In this document: positions 46,492 to 60,087 of the stretch, piece by piece | How positions within the stretch are numbered: the stretch's first letter is position 1 | Layout: the number at the start of each line of letters is the position of its first letter | Assembly: GCA_029948255.1 (NCBI GenBank) | Contig: JALIZF010001715.1 | Span: 213,501-277,500, forward strand | Direction of reading: 5' to 3' | Length of the DNA: 64,000 nt | Origin: Telmatactis stephensoni | Taxonomy: Eukaryota > Cnidaria > Anthozoa > Actiniaria > Isophelliidae | Notes under the pieces: generated by a model | Told to the model about the DNA's origin: nothing | Database searches by the model: none | Seen by the model: only the letters and a program-made list of their open reading frames with translations | Program-made: the position numbers and the translations under genes

Positions 46492-48410
46492 AAAAAGATC
46501 ACGTGATTAGAGTTACCAGGCGACGTATCCATCAGACAATTATTACAAACTACTACATTTTAAAAAAGCGACTGTGGTGGCTTAATTGCCGTGATACTTA
46601 ATTGTCGTGGCACTTCTTCAAGTAAAGTATACTACTAAATTAGTCCGTAAAACATAACAGAATGACAAACAATTATCTCCAACAATTCGTCTTAAATCTA
46701 AATGAAATGAATAGTCACAGTTTTAGTTTTTCTAAAAGCACGTTTTTAGATTACTAATTCAACCCTTTATTCCTTTATTTTAACACGTTATGGACACTGC
46801 CTCAAATTCTAAATAGTCAATGAATGTTTGTTAAGAGGAGATTTTTTCACGTTCAAGCATTGGGCAACAAAAACTATTTAGCTAAAGAATAACTGTTGGA
46901 CAAAGCTTAAGGTATTATTTTCAGAAAGGTTAGGTTGTTCATAAGGTAGTTTTGATGAATAAAAGTTGGATATCAAAAAGTGTTAATCCCTGAAAATGAA
47001 AATTTGAATCCCGCCAAAATGAGTTTTAGGCCTTCTTTTGCTCAACTGCCAGATAATTCTTTACATTCAGCTTGGAAGTTAATAAAATACAGGAAAACCA
47101 CTTTTTACAACTCAAAAGGCTGTTTTAAACAGGTATTGCATCTTAGAAGATCAATTCCTAGCTGATAAAAATAGAATTTGAGTGTTCATCCAAAACGAAA
47201 ATTTGAATTAATTTCGTGCTTTTAGCCATTATTACTCAATATTTAAAAAATCTCCTCTTAAAAACTTAAAAACTATAGCAAAATCCAGTTTGCAGCTGTT
47301 TTGGTATTTATATATGTAAATTAGTTTCCAACAGCAATTCGTGATTGCTTATTTTCTGGGTTTTCTTTCCAGTGTTATTGTTTTTATAATGAACACATTA
47401 ACTAGCTGCAATATCTGCTGTGTTATTGAGATTAAACTATTGCATATAAACTTTTTTCAATCGATAGTTTACAGCGGAAATTCTTTGGTCTTTTATTTCC
47501 TAGAATTTTTTAAAGAAGTATTTTTGTTGTGTTCTGCGTGGGTTTCAGTGGGCGAAGGAGGATAGCAAGAATAATCTCCATGATCTCCCAAAGTACCCAT
47601 CTGACAAACACCTTGCCATTTATATTGTGACTGATTCTATACAACATGTTATCAAGTATAAGTACTTCCAATCTAAATGGCTATTTCTACTCTAGAAAAA
47701 GAACTACTTCGATCCTGAACGTTTTTTTGTTTGTTTGTTATTTTGTTGTTGTTGTTGTTGTTGTTTTTCAGTGTTTTTGTCTTCACCAAATTAAACATGC
47801 GAAACGTGCTGTGCCATGCACGCGGCGTGGGCCACACTTAATCTGTGTTTTATCCGGCAACCATAAAATGGTAATCAAACATCTAATTAACAAAGATTTT
47901 TCGATGGAAAAGGAAAACAGAACCAATTGACAATATTGACGTAATGACTTAAACAAGGCTTCCACAATTATCTGAGCATAATTCGGTGAACAGTATTCAT
48001 AAAGTAATGCTAAATATGAAAACTTTTGATTCCCTCAGGGACAATCTTGGGTCCCTTTGACCGAATGAGATACTAACATGGCTTATTTCTAAATACTGTT
48101 ATAACAAATCAAAGTTTATTTCTAACTGGGAAAAACTATCGCTTTCGCTTTCGGCCATTTTAGAAGTTGCGTTTCGTGTGAATGTTGTTGTGACGTCAGA
48201 GCGCTGTGATTGGCTAAGATTTCCCCGAGATCAATTAGCGTAGCTGGGATTTGACTGGTGGCAATCAAGTGACGGATGACCTCTGTATCTATCTAAACAA
48301 TCATCCATCTTAATAATAAATAGTCAAGATCTTCGATAATTTTTTTCTCTGATTTTTCTGACTTTGGACGAGCCAGAAAAATCTGCTAGAGTTAGGTTTG
48401 GAGCAATGCA
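46492..48410. other. AT-rich intergenic spacer
   Basis: About 1.9 kb between member 4 of the small cluster and the convertase gene. I see only AT-rich sequence, a TTG run (47744-47764) and short ORFs without domains. The promoter of the convertase gene should lie in the last few hundred bases, but no clear element is visible. Confidence 0.45.
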
Positions 48411-51400
48411 ATGTCTGTAGTGTCCTCGTCATGTTACTTTGTAAAACTGGTTTTCCTGATAGTCTTGGCTGGCCTTCGAACTGGCGGGGAAGAGTCGAAA
48501 AGAGATGAGAAGATTTTCACGAATGGTTGGGCGATTAAAGTTCATGGTGGTCTCGACGAAGCAAAGAAGATCGCTAAAGCTCATGGATTTGAGAAGATAG
48601 AACCAGTAAGTCAGGAAAACCTAGCGATTTTTGGTGACATTTGGGTTTAGGGGATACCAGTAATTTACAGCTGGTAGATTATTTAGTAATTCTTCGATGT
48701 GCTTGTATTTTTGACTGTGTTGAGCTCTTCACTTAAGATGCAGGAGGCTCATGGACATTAAGTCAGGTCAAAAAGATCAAGTTAAAACTCTACTCATTTT
48801 AATTTATCAAAATGTGTTACAAAAAATGATCAGTGTGTTCTAATTATACGATGAAGGGAAAGCGATGTTTTGGCATTTCATCTGTCCCACCATACAATCA
48901 TAATTAAATATTATGATCTCTTCGCTATGTCTTGTTTTGCTATTCCAATTCGGCCACACGTTTAAGTAATTATCTCTCCTTGGAAACAATTTGATATTTA
49001 ACACTCTTACAAGATTCAAACACGATCAGCTTCTCTGTTTGTCATGTGACATTTTTGAGCGATTTTCATCGGAAATTAATTTTGTTAGCGATACAATAAT
49101 AGGTTTAATTGTCTGTCCAAGCGAGCCGTGTTACAAGTTTTCAGTTTATTGCTACTTTAATTATTGCTATTTTACCCTTGATTATTTTGGCTGAAGACCT
49201 TTTCTAATGCATGTGAAAAAGAAAAAACCCGGAGTTTTAAGGCAAGGTGTTGTTGGGTGTGTTCTAAATATAGCCATCACATCAGATAAGCTTACTGGTA
49301 AAAACACCTATCGCAAAATCACTATAATTAAACCTTTCTTTCTTTCTTTCTTTCAATCCAATAATGTATAGTTGTTCCTGTGGATGACAAAAAATAAAAT
49401 TTGAAACTGACTTGAATTAACATGTACAATATTTACACAATTTCCTGACAACGAAAAAAGTGCCAGGCTGAACACAGACTGAATGATTCTTCATAATAAC
49501 GAGTTTGTTGTTACAGACAAACTGATTGGTGTAGATACATCCAATTTCCTGATATATTCAGTTCTGATGCAATTATTATCGTCAATGAAGAGTATTTCGA
49601 TGCTATGGAAACTATTGCTAGCATGAGGAATTCCCTTTACATAATTTCATGTTGTCAGTTTCTTCCTGCTTGCGACATCTTCTTAATCAAACAACAAACT
49701 AAAATGACGTTTATCCTCTGGTCTGCTAATTACTGCCTCAAAGCGGTGTGAACAATGAATTTTTAAACTTGAGTCATAATAACACTTGTTCATATAATAT
49801 GAAACAATTTATCGATGTCTCATTTGTAACGCATCTTTTTGTCGCCATCTACACTGAAACCATGTGAAAAGAAAAACCGTCGTTTTAGAGTTGGCGGCGA
49901 TCAGTAAGCGTAACAATTAAAGATGTTGAAGTTAATTTATTTCCGGATTAGTGTGAAATAGGCTTATTCTATGATGATTTTTTAGAATTTGGCGCGATGT
50001 AATTTTGTTGAAAAACGAGCTAAAGAGCACACAAAAAGAAAAGAACTAATTATCGATTGTTCAGCTGTATTTCTAGCTTTGACAAGCTCCACCTACCTCA
50101 GTGTCCGGAACTGACAAGCTTTTAAAATGCTCTACTAGCGTTTGCACAGTTACAGGACTAATCAACACAGCTTGCTTAGAGTGCTGCAACAGCTTCTAAT
50201 TCTCATTCTTAATCTTCACAAATGAGAAGCGTTTGTTACCCAGTAGTTTAAGCAATTATAACAATAATTGAACTAATCAGTCAAATATAAATTATACTTA
50301 GTTGAAAAGAAGACTGCTTGGAAACCTTTTGTATATTCATTGCGGAACAACTAGTAATGTGAAATAAACGTTTTTCACCTTACAGACACATGAAATCCCT
50401 TGGTCTCATTTTTGTTAATGACCTTGTTCCAATTGCACAAAGAGTTAATAGCGCTATTCGTTGAACAAATCTTTATCCAGTGGATAAAATGATGGTGTTT
50501 TACACAGTACCCACTTAACACGAATTTATACAGAGGATAGTGCTACCTACCCTTCCTGTGACCAAGGGCAGATTTATTTTGCTTTGTGTTTTTAGCTTTT
50601 TTAGTTAAAATTGCACACAACAGCTAAATCACGTGTGTACACATATATATATGTGTGTGTGTGTGTGTGACGTCGACAACAATACACAAACACACAAACA
50701 CAAAAACATGGGTGATGATACAATTCTACATACACCGACCACGAGAGTGCAACGTTTTAAGTCAGCATTGCGCGCAACGTTCTACTGTGCATTCAGTAAA
50801 GCCTGGTTCACAATAGTGACATAAGCACAAGCAACATACGCAAACTTAGTACCACATTTATAACACAGGGCTGGGTTGTTCGAAAGGCGATTCAGGCTAA
50901 GCACGGGTTAAAAGAATGGTTTTCTTTAGAGTTAATCATGGGTTAACGCTAATCGTCTTTCAAACAACCGAGTCGCTAATCAGCAGTACATTACTGGGTA
51001 TATTGCTTATGCTTGCGTCACTACTATTGTAAACCAGGCTTAGGATAAGTTTGAGATGTGTAGAGTAAGACTAACATAGTGACTTGGTCCACACTATAAG
51101 TCCATTAAGTAGTCTTGAAGTATGGCGTAAGCTGACTTAGATTTAATTCACGTGCACTTAGACTCCAGTAGCCACTCCACGAGAATTCCGTAATGTTTGA
51201 CAAAGTGCTCTGAATTCTCGAGTGGGGTTTGAACCATGCTTCCAGTTGCACTTCGGAACCTCTGACGTTACTACGATAACAAAATAATATCTAGTGCGAC
51301 GATTTTTGCCGTTTACAAGCAAAGAAAGGCTAAAGTACACTTGAACCGTGCTTATACTTTCCAGTGTGAACCAAGTATAAAGGAATAACGTATATCAATA

Positions 51401-54400
51401 AATCTCTTGATTAGATTGGTACATTAGATGGGTATTATCACTTGGAGCATCCATCGCACCCTCATCGTTCACGGCGTAGTGCTGAAGATAGAACCGATCA
51501 ATTGCTAGAAACACCAGGTGTTTTATGGGCGGAACAACAACATGAGAAAGTACGAGTTAAACGAGGTTTTTTTCATGATCGTATGGTTGCTAGGGGAATT
51601 GTACCAAGATTTCAAGATCCCTTATGGGATGCTCAGTGGTATTTGGTATGTATATTGTTAGGCTCAACACTTTCTATAGCCCAGTAACGCAGCCTAAAGT
51701 GCTTGCTTTTGTAACACGTGGTATAAAGCTGTTGCACTAGACTATTTGTAACCGCGATTTTTCGCGCAACGCTCGGGCAACTTGGGTTATGTTCGTCATT
51801 TTGAGTTGCAAATGTTTAACTTCAACTCAAAAACTCTCAACGTGTTTTCCAAGCCAAAATTGCGTGTAAAAATTCCGCGTGGTTTGTTACACGGCTGCCC
51901 GCCGTACACTTTGAAGAACTGCGTGAGGAAACTGCCACGCGAGGCACTTAGCTCAGACGATTTCTCACCGCAGACGTTACATCTTTGGCTACGCGAGGCC
52001 AAAAATAGAGCAGGTAAAAGAGCACACGGCGAGAAAAGTGCCTCTTGTAGCAGTTTCCTCACACAGTTTCTCAACGTGTGCGACGGGCTTTATCGCTGGA
52101 AATCGTCCCGTGTAACACAAACCTGAGCATTGTCTGCAGTTTTGTGCTGAAAGCAATATTAAACACATGCATCGTTCTGTGCAATAATATAAACACGCTG
52201 GCAGTGGACGATAGATATATTGAATGCTGTTTGTGTTGTAGGATGATAAACGTAAAGATAAAGACTTAGATATTCACGTCATACCAGTATGGAACCAAGG
52301 GATTACAGGCAAGGGCGTGGTCGTTACCATATTAGACGATGGTAAGTTACTGTTATACTCACGTCCTATACCTTTCTATTGTAACATTCTTGTTTGTATA
52401 CTAGGCATTGAACATAACCATACAGATCTTACTAGGAACTATGTGAGTAGAATTGCCTTAATTGTCAATACTGCATAAAGGGGCTTGTTGATTTCCTATG
52501 TACCGTTCCCTGGAGTTTCAATTGTTTCGTTGTTATCTAGGACCCCAATGCAAGCTGGGATGTTAACGGTAGAGACAGTGATCCGTTTCCACGTTACGAC
52601 CCAACAAACGAAAACAAGTATGTCATGTACATTTGATTTTCCATTAATTGGGACCCCGCTATTGGAGCCTCATTCCACATGTTCTACATATGTCTATTAA
52701 CCTTTACAATATCAATATCGTTATTGGTTAAATGTTTGATATTTTTGTTGGGTAGGTTCATCCTCTCGATTAGCCATGTTATTAGGATGATCCTAACTCA
52801 ATATAAATACATACGTATAGTTATTTCTGCATAATAGTGTCATTACTACTACACAAGATACTATTCTTCTCATGTATTGTATATATATTGATATAAATTT
52901 ACTTAATTTTTTCATATTTTTGCTAGATATAATTAATCCTGTAAATTATATTTAATGTATGTATTTTGTTGAGTAAAACAAATAAAAAGTCTAAAAAATG
53001 TCTTTGCCCTGCCCTGCCAATGGCGAATCGTGTAAAATAAAAATGAAAAAAAAAAAAATCAAATGAAACAATGGATGACCCCCTTACAGCTAATGCACGT
53101 ACTTACACTAAGTAATTTTGCAAGTCATCAACTCGTAAAACAGGGAATTAAAAATGCTTGTTAATGAGTAATTGTCATCCAAGTAGAAACAATAGGAATA
53201 GTCTGATATCTATTTCAATGTCATAGTTCAAGTAAATTCACTTTATATTAAGTTGGATATGTTGTTCTTACGGGTCTTTTTTAATTTTATTCCAGGCATG
53301 GAACACGTTGTGCTGGTGAAGTAGCTGGAGAAGCCAACAACACAAAGTGTGGGGTGGGTGTGGCATATAATGCACGGATTGGAGGTAAGCCCTGACTTAT
53401 AAGATTTATCTGGTCAACAACATCGCTCATATCCAATTCATTATGTGTTCCTAGGTGTACGCATGTTGGATGGACGAGTGACGGACAAGGTCGAAGCAGA
53501 GTCGTTAAGTTTAAATCCGCAATACATTGATATCTATAGTGCTAGTTGGGGTCCTAGTGATGACGGGGCCACAGTGGAAGGACCTGGTACTCTTGCTGCA
53601 GCAGCTTTTCTTAATGGTATTGAAAAGGTATCCAATCATATCTATACAATCCGCGTCAAATTACATTGAGACTTCATGGAAAACCCGTGGAAACTGTCCT
53701 TCCCCTAAAAGTCTATAAAGCTTGATTTCAACATGATCGCTACGACCGTAAAAAATGTTCAGAGAGCGTAGTCAGCGAGCGTAGCGACCACATGGGAAAC
53801 ATACTACAATAGCTGGGATCGTAGCGATTCGGCGCAGAGATTTTGTTCTATCTAACCGATCACATGGAAACACTTTGATTACTACGATTGCTAAACAGTT
53901 TTGCTGCAATCATAGCAATCATATGGAAACACCAGTGGTGAGAACTCATGACGCAAAACGTTTCTTAATGACACCCGCCAGTGGAAACGTTCTACGCAAA
54001 CGTTCTACGCAAACGTTCTACGCAAACGTTCTACGACGATAAGAACGTCGCGAACACACGGCCTTTTTTATAAACACGCTATCATCGTCTTCGAGGTTCG
54101 TATTCTCGTCAGAACGTCAGTTGAAGCTTTCACACGTACTAAAACATTAAAGACGGTGACGCGAGCAAAAAGAAACCCCTCTCGTACCGTCCACTTCGAC
54201 GTTACTCTGCGTTGCGTATCGTATGTTCCTTACTGAATTGAATCATAAAACTAATAAATAACTAATAAACTAAAAAAATTATTAAACTAATAAACTTTGA
54301 CATAAGTATTTCTAATTTTCAGGGTCGAGCGGGCCTGGGTTCCATATTTATCTGGGCTTCTGGTAATGGTGGTCGCCATGGTGACAGCTGTAATTGTGAT

Positions 54401-57400
54401 GGGTATACCGATAGTATCTACACATTATCAATAAGTTCTGCTTCTGATCACGGCGAGTCTCCATGGTATTCAGAAAGCTGTTCGTCCACTTTGGCCACAA
54501 CCTTTAGTAGTGGAGCGCATGGAGAGAAACGAATTGTAAGTGAAATTAAAACGAACTAGTGAGCTGAGAGTTGTATGCATAGAATATTAGAATTGACTCG
54601 GGTAGTACAGTGTCCCCTATAAGTGCGCAAGCGCTAGAACGTGTTGGACACTTAAATAGTTATTATTATACCTTTATATGAGATGTTTAGTTAAGATACC
54701 TGATACCAAACCGATTGACAGACTAAAATCCACTCTTCTTTTAATGTTGCACGCAACACAGAGTTATGTATCGAGCCCTCCAGCAGTTGTGCGTAACGTT
54801 ACAGGACATGTTGTATGGTGTATATGAGCCTTAAAATACTTTTATAAAATATCTAAAAACAACCATCTGTCTTGCAATTTGGAGAGTAACTAAGAAAGGT
54901 TCTTCCATTCCAAACCGCACAACCTTAAGCGAAAAGATGTAAAAAGCATCCCTCTCTAGAGAAGGAAAAGTTTTGTTTCACCAGGATTTCACCAGTGCAC
55001 TGGAGCGGGTCTTTTTCCACAGGCGAGTCCGAGCTATCTAAACTCTCACGTACATCGATGGGCATCCATTTCTTGTATACAAATGAATTTTGTTGTTACA
55101 TCATCATCTTTTTAACAAATATATTCCATTTTTCCGTGCGTCTGTACTCTAATCGATGCACAGATGACGTCAAAATGTGGTGAGAACAAAAAAGTACGCC
55201 ACGAGACGAAGTCGAGTGGCGTGACTGTTGTTCTCACCACATTTTGACGTCTTCTGTGCATCGAATGAGTACAGACGCACGGAAAAATGGAATCTATCTG
55301 TTTTATAAAATATTTATCGAAACATTCCAACCAATCAGAGCGCGCGTAAGATTCGATGACGCCATCTATGTGTGTGTACTCTAATCACACATGGTTGTTC
55401 CACCAATCAGAGTGCGCGTAATATGCCAATTATTATATAAATCACCATCACTTATACGCTATTATGTAGACAGTCATTCTGAAAAGGTTGTCCAGATGAG
55501 AAGACGTTTCGTCGTCAATATACTCATTTGCATATTTCGGATTTTCAATTTTCTCGCAGGAATTTTAACTTTAGCTGCAAAACTACAATTCATTATACAG
55601 AATATATAATATGCAACGTACTTTGGTATTTTGAAATGAAATTCCTGCAAGAAAATTGAAAATCTGATACATGCAAATGAGTTTATTTACGTCTAAACGT
55701 CTTTTCATTTGGACAACCTTTTTGAGAATGACTGTATAAGTATGTATTTGTTTCCAGGTTACTACTGATCTCCATGACACTTGCACTGAGAGACATACGG
55801 GAACTTCAGCTTCAGCTCCATTGGCTGCTGGGATAATCGCTCTTGCACTCGAGAAAAAGTAAGTTATAGTAATAGTCGGTAGTGTCGTATTGTTTGACAA
55901 GATTTATGCATCGAAAGTTACAAATTGTGACTGGAGTTATCAAATCACAAACTGTTATATAGGGCCCTACTGAAAATCGCTTAACGCGAGTAGGTTTTAC
56001 CCTCAATAAAGATTATTATACAAGCATTCAAAGGAGAATGGTACCAGAGCATGGAGTGACGATTTTTCTGCCGTCTTTTTTTTTTCGTCTTGACGGAAGT
56101 GAAATCGTGAAAAACACAACTTAAATTCCACTATTTTTCTCTTTGAAATTAGTCCCAAATTAACGTGGCGAGATGTGCAGCATTTAGTTGTATGGACGTC
56201 CAACTATCTTCCACTAAAACACGATAATGATTGGAGTACTAATGGAGTTGGTTTGAAAGTTAATCGAAAGTTTGGGTTTGGTCTTTTGGTGGCAGAGAAG
56301 ATCGTAAACATGGCTAATCCCGCTACATATAGAACAGTACCAGAGAAGAGACTTTGTCGTGGACAGATTCATCAAGACGCTAAGTAAGTCACCAGTCACC
56401 AACTACAGTCAGTCATCTTTTAGTATAGGTTAAAATTAGCGCCCCAGTCGGGTTTCGTTGTTTACGAGGGACAACGAACATCCTTCATGAATACCAGTCA
56501 ATCGTCAGATAGCTTTTGGTGAACTTTTTTTATAAATCATCAGAACAGCTTAGTGAAAAACCGTCTTACCTACTATTTGAAAATTGAAACTGACTGCCTA
56601 TTTGGGTATTTGAAACATCCTCGCCAACGCGTATCATTGCAAACTAGTAGGATCCTCTCATATCGACTGACTAGCTGTTATAACACAGCCTCAATCCACT
56701 TTATCATTGAGTATTGTCTATTTTCCAGGCCTATAAAGTCCGATCAAAATCTCACAGTCCCTCTCCATGCAAGTGGTTGCGCGAGGACTAAAGACGAAGT
56801 ACGGTATTTGGAGCATGTTCAACTACTTATCAGCCTGGACTACACGCGCCGTGGAGACCTGGTAATTTACCTGACGTCACCCATGGGGACCAAGTCGTGT
56901 TTACTGTCACCAAGAAAGGAAGACACGTCTAATGAAGGGTTTTCAAAATGGCCCTTCATGACAACTCACTCTTGGGGAGAGGTAAGACGCCCTGTGTAGT
57001 AATAAATCCTTGGACGAGTTGGGTTACGGTCGCCATCTTGAAAAAAAATTAGGCCGGCGCGCAGTCCGTTTCAAATATCAGTACACTACTCTAGGATGAA
57101 CACTCTAGTGTGTAGAAAAATAAGCAATTGATGTGTTAATATTGTGTTATAGGATCCACGAGGAGTATGGACGTTAGAAATCAAAGACTTAGGGAGTTCA
57201 AAGATCAGCCATGGTACTTTACGTGAATGGCAGCTGATATTCCATGGAACGAAAGACAAACCCAACCACCAAAAGCTTGAACATCCTGATAAACCACGTG
57301 ACCCTGCCCCAGTACCTCCTAGCCCTAACCTTGGTTATAACAGTATACCGAGTGGGCCTACTTACACCTTTGGACCTCCGCCACCACCTAAACACCCAGT

Positions 57401-58025
57401 TAGCTACACATCATATACATCAACGTATAAATCACCTGCGTCATCACCTACAAAACCTGTTACTAGACCTACACCACAACAAAAACAAGCTAACAACCCT
57501 AAAGCTATGATACCGTATGCACCAATACAACTACAGTCTCGTCCACAAGCACACCTGGTTGTTGCCCAGGTACAGACGATCAATCCTCAACTACAGGCAA
57601 CGTTAACGGCACAGAAGCTGGCTCAAGAACGAGCAAGAGCGCGTGCATTTTTAGCCGAGAAGAACGCCATCAATAACCTTCATCCTATAGGACCTCTTTA
57701 TGGTCCCCAAAGAACTCAAGCAGGCTTTGTGCCAAAACCCCCCAACTATCTATCCCCACAACCAGCTAATTACTACGGTCGTTTTCCACCGTATGCTAGC
57801 GAAGGGAACATTATTGGCAACACGTATATAAGGAATAGAATACCTTTTCCTCCTGCTGTAAGATGGAACAGTTTGCCTGTTTATTCCAACCCACTGTTTC
57901 GTTTAAATCCTTATCAGTACATGAGAACATTAGGTCGACGAGGGCTTTTCATGAAGTCTTATCAAAGACCAAAACATAACAGGCTTAGTAAGCTGAGGAA
58001 GAAATGGAGAAAAAAGGGGCACTAA
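48411..58025 (+). CDS. PCSK1-like: Proprotein convertase, PC1/3- or furin-like
   Basis: Twelve exons join in frame to 857 aa: 48411-48605, 51415-51645, 52242-52341, 52405-52442, 52541-52617, 53296-53384, 53455-53627, 54323-54535, 55758-55858, 56153-56383, 56729-56981 and 57153-58025. A signal peptide (about 1-25) precedes a prodomain ([20 protein letters not shown]) with dibasic sites HRSRRS and VRVKRG for autocleavage. The S8/kexin catalytic residues are D174 (ILDDG), H215 (KHGTRCAGE), N316 (ASGNGG, oxyanion hole) and S389 (GTSASAP), with the same spacing as in furin. A P domain with RRGDL follows. Segments such as [18 protein letters not shown] and [13 protein letters not shown] resemble PC1/3 most. 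The roughly 240-residue tail is Pro-rich, then basic, with no Cys-rich repeats or membrane anchor, so secretion into granules is likely. Such enzymes cut prohormones at dibasic sites. PolyA signal at 58448. Confidence 0.9.
48660..51414. other. Convertase intron 1, mostly featureless
   Basis: The 2.8-kb intron between the signal/prodomain exon and the rest of the prodomain is AT-rich. It includes a TTTC tetramer run (49337-49355), a TG microsatellite (50647-50670) and the nested MITEs at 50799-51041. Confidence 0.6.
50799..51041. mobile_element. MITE in convertase intron 1, with another MITE inside it
   Basis: The outer ends are AAGCCTGGTTCACAATAGTG and CACTACTATTGTAAACCAGG, inverted. An inner element (about 50868-50975) has its own inverted ends, GGTTGTTCGAAAGGCGATT and AATCGTCTTTCAAACAACC. 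The outer family is shared with 36617-36788. Confidence 0.82.
53985..54034. repeat. 13-bp tandem repeat in convertase intron 7
   Basis: About four copies of AAACGTTCTACGC follow each other, the last running into ACGATAAG. The sequence before it (53720-53930) has several GATCGCTACG and CATGGAAAC motifs in a degenerate inverted arrangement, so a decayed MITE is likely. Confidence 0.85.
55123..55293. mobile_element. Hairpin MITE in convertase intron 8
   Basis: ATTCCATTTTTCCGTGCGTC pairs with GACGCACGGAAAAATGGAAT. Complementarity continues through GATGCACAGA and GACGTCAAAATGTGGTGAGA. The arms are about 70 bp. Confidence 0.88.
55470..55735. mobile_element. Second fold-back MITE in convertase intron 8
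   Basis: ACAGTCATTCTGAAAAGGTT on the left pairs with AACCTTTTTGAGAATGACTG on the right. It continues through AGACGTTT and TTTTCAATTTTCTCGCAGGA. It ends 22 bp before the exon 9 acceptor at 55757. Confidence 0.87.
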
Positions 58026-58489
58026 CTATTATAAGTTTAGGTAGCGTTTTTCAAATTCCAATGGATGACTTAGAGGTCTTCACAACAGCCAGGAATGGGC
58101 CAACCTATTCTTCGCGGCACACGTGATACGCAGACCGAAGGGGATTATGGGAGACAGAAATGACATTGTCATTTGGACTTTTTTATTCGTTTTTGTGAAG
58201 AACTCGTAACAGCTCCCAGCATCCTCCCCAAGCATCCAAAACAATTTTTACAAACCAATAGTTTACCCTTGGTGCGTAGGGTCCTGGTAACGAGCATGCC
58301 TTATAGGCATGATGGTGTATTGATACACATTGTTTCGATGGGATTATGTACATTTCTAGGTATTACACGAGTATTACACCTTCCACAGCACGTCATTAGC
58401 TGGGCTAAGACAAGCTTATAAGTAGGGTTGTAAAATAGGGGCTGTTCAATAAAACTACCTCCAATTCAAATACCGTATGTGTGGAATCA

Positions 58490-58640
58490 AATCTGATTGG
58501 CTGATACCAATATATTTTAAATCTGATTGGTTATTACAGCATATCCTCAAACCTGATTGGTTGTGACCAATGATATCATCAAATCTGATTGGGTGACACC
58601 AGAACATCCTCATATCATATTGGTTTACACCAATATACAC
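58490..58640. repeat. Degenerate ~35-bp tandem repeat with CCAAT/ATTGG boxes
   Basis: Four to five units follow the pattern ATCTGATTGG, a few bases, ACCAAT, then A/T-rich spacer with CCTCAAA. The units are diverged. Each carries an ATTGG, often with an opposing CCAAT. Confidence 0.7.
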
Positions 58641-58791
58641 TTAATTGCAAAAAACCTTGTCGCAGTTCAAAGCAAAAAGCGTCAAGCCAAGATCGAAATG
58701 AATACTGGTTTGGTGCTAGTAATATATTAAAATCAGACTCGTTATCACAGAATTGAGTGCACTATACTAACAAGGACATGAAAATTAGTTA

Positions 58792-59052
58792 AGGCCCGGA
58801 CACGCGGTGCAACATTTCTTGAAACATCGCGCGCAACACAATGTTGCAGTGTGTGTCCACCATTCCAATGTTTCGCGAAACGTTGCACGCAACAGCCGCA
58901 GAACTAGGATCGAGTTCTACTTCTGCAACTGTCCGGAACTGTTGCTCGCAACACTGCACGAGATGTTTCAGTGGTGGACACATGGTGCAACCGTGTTGCG
59001 TGCGGTGTTTCAGCAAATGTTTCGGGAAAAGTTGCACCGTGTGTCCGGGCCT
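58792..59052. mobile_element. 261-bp MITE flanked by TTA
   Basis: AGGCCCGGACACGCGGTGCA on the left and TGCACCGTGTGTCCGGGCCT on the right are inverted with one mismatch. TTA lies on each side (58789-58791 and 59053-59055), as in PIF/Harbinger insertions. The interior repeats GTTGC/GCAAC words. Confidence 0.87.
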
Positions 59053-60087
59053 TTAGAAACAAGTCTGATTTGAATACATTACCGGCATAAAACCAGCATT
59101 CATTTCGGTCTTGGCTTGACGCTTGCTGCTCTGAACCACCACGTTTTTTGAAATAAGTGTATATAGAGGAATGATAACACGGTGGCGCGAGATTTTATCG
59201 AGTGGTAAAACTATTTTATCGCTGCGCACGTTCGTAAAATACATAGTTTTAACACATGAAAATAAAATTCATATCTTTAAGCCACCGTATGTTTTTTTAT
59301 TATATGGACATAACTTTATTTTGAATAACATGCAAATACGACTGCAAAAGAGAGCCGTGTTTCTGAAAACTCTCTGTCGTGCAGAATTGAAGCCCCTTAA
59401 TAGTTTTCTTGTCAGTAGCGATCAATACTTTCAACTACAGCTCTGATTGACAATGGCTCTTTCTCTTTTCCAACTTTTCTCTTTACCGCCAACATGAATT
59501 GGCACCAGGATATTTAATTTGAAGTTCGTAAAACGGTAAAGTTTCGATGTTTCGTTGCTCGTTTATCGCTGTCAAGTATTTCCTGAAGATTCCAAAATTA
59601 TATTCGGTTTTCTTTGCTGCCGTTTTCATTTACTTTTGAAAACCTAACTAAATCGGCGTCCAAAACTTCGACGAAAAGTCGAGAAGCCGGCGCTCCCATT
59701 GTGTAAGAACAAGCGACAAGCAGCAGAACCCAAAAGGCGGGAAAAAGCGCGAGCGCACATCCGGGACCTGCGGTACATATTTTTTTCATATTAATCTACT
59801 CAGTTAAAAAAAATTAATATAAAAATATAAATAAAATAATCCCCCCCCCCCGAGTGTTTTAGTTTCCGATAAATCTCCGATGTCCATATAATAAATCATC
59901 ATCAATGTATTCTTAAATCTAATTGGTTCACATCAAATTTATCTTCAATATGATTGATATACTTTTTACGTTTATTTTAAAATCTTTACGATGAAGATGG
60001 ACGCGTTTGGTTTTTATAAGACCAGTCATTTTGCGCATGGGTATACCAATGCACAGCTGAATATATAATAACAATTGACAACAATTG

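Noticed and set aside
57244..57510. 88-aa His-rich plus-strand ORF
   Set aside because: It is an out-of-frame shadow of the convertase last exon, which is open in the correct frame from 57153 to 58025.
59598..59789. Minus-strand ORF with a signal-peptide-like start
   Set aside because: It lies in repeat-like sequence, shows no domain or splice partners, and has a low-complexity neighbourhood.
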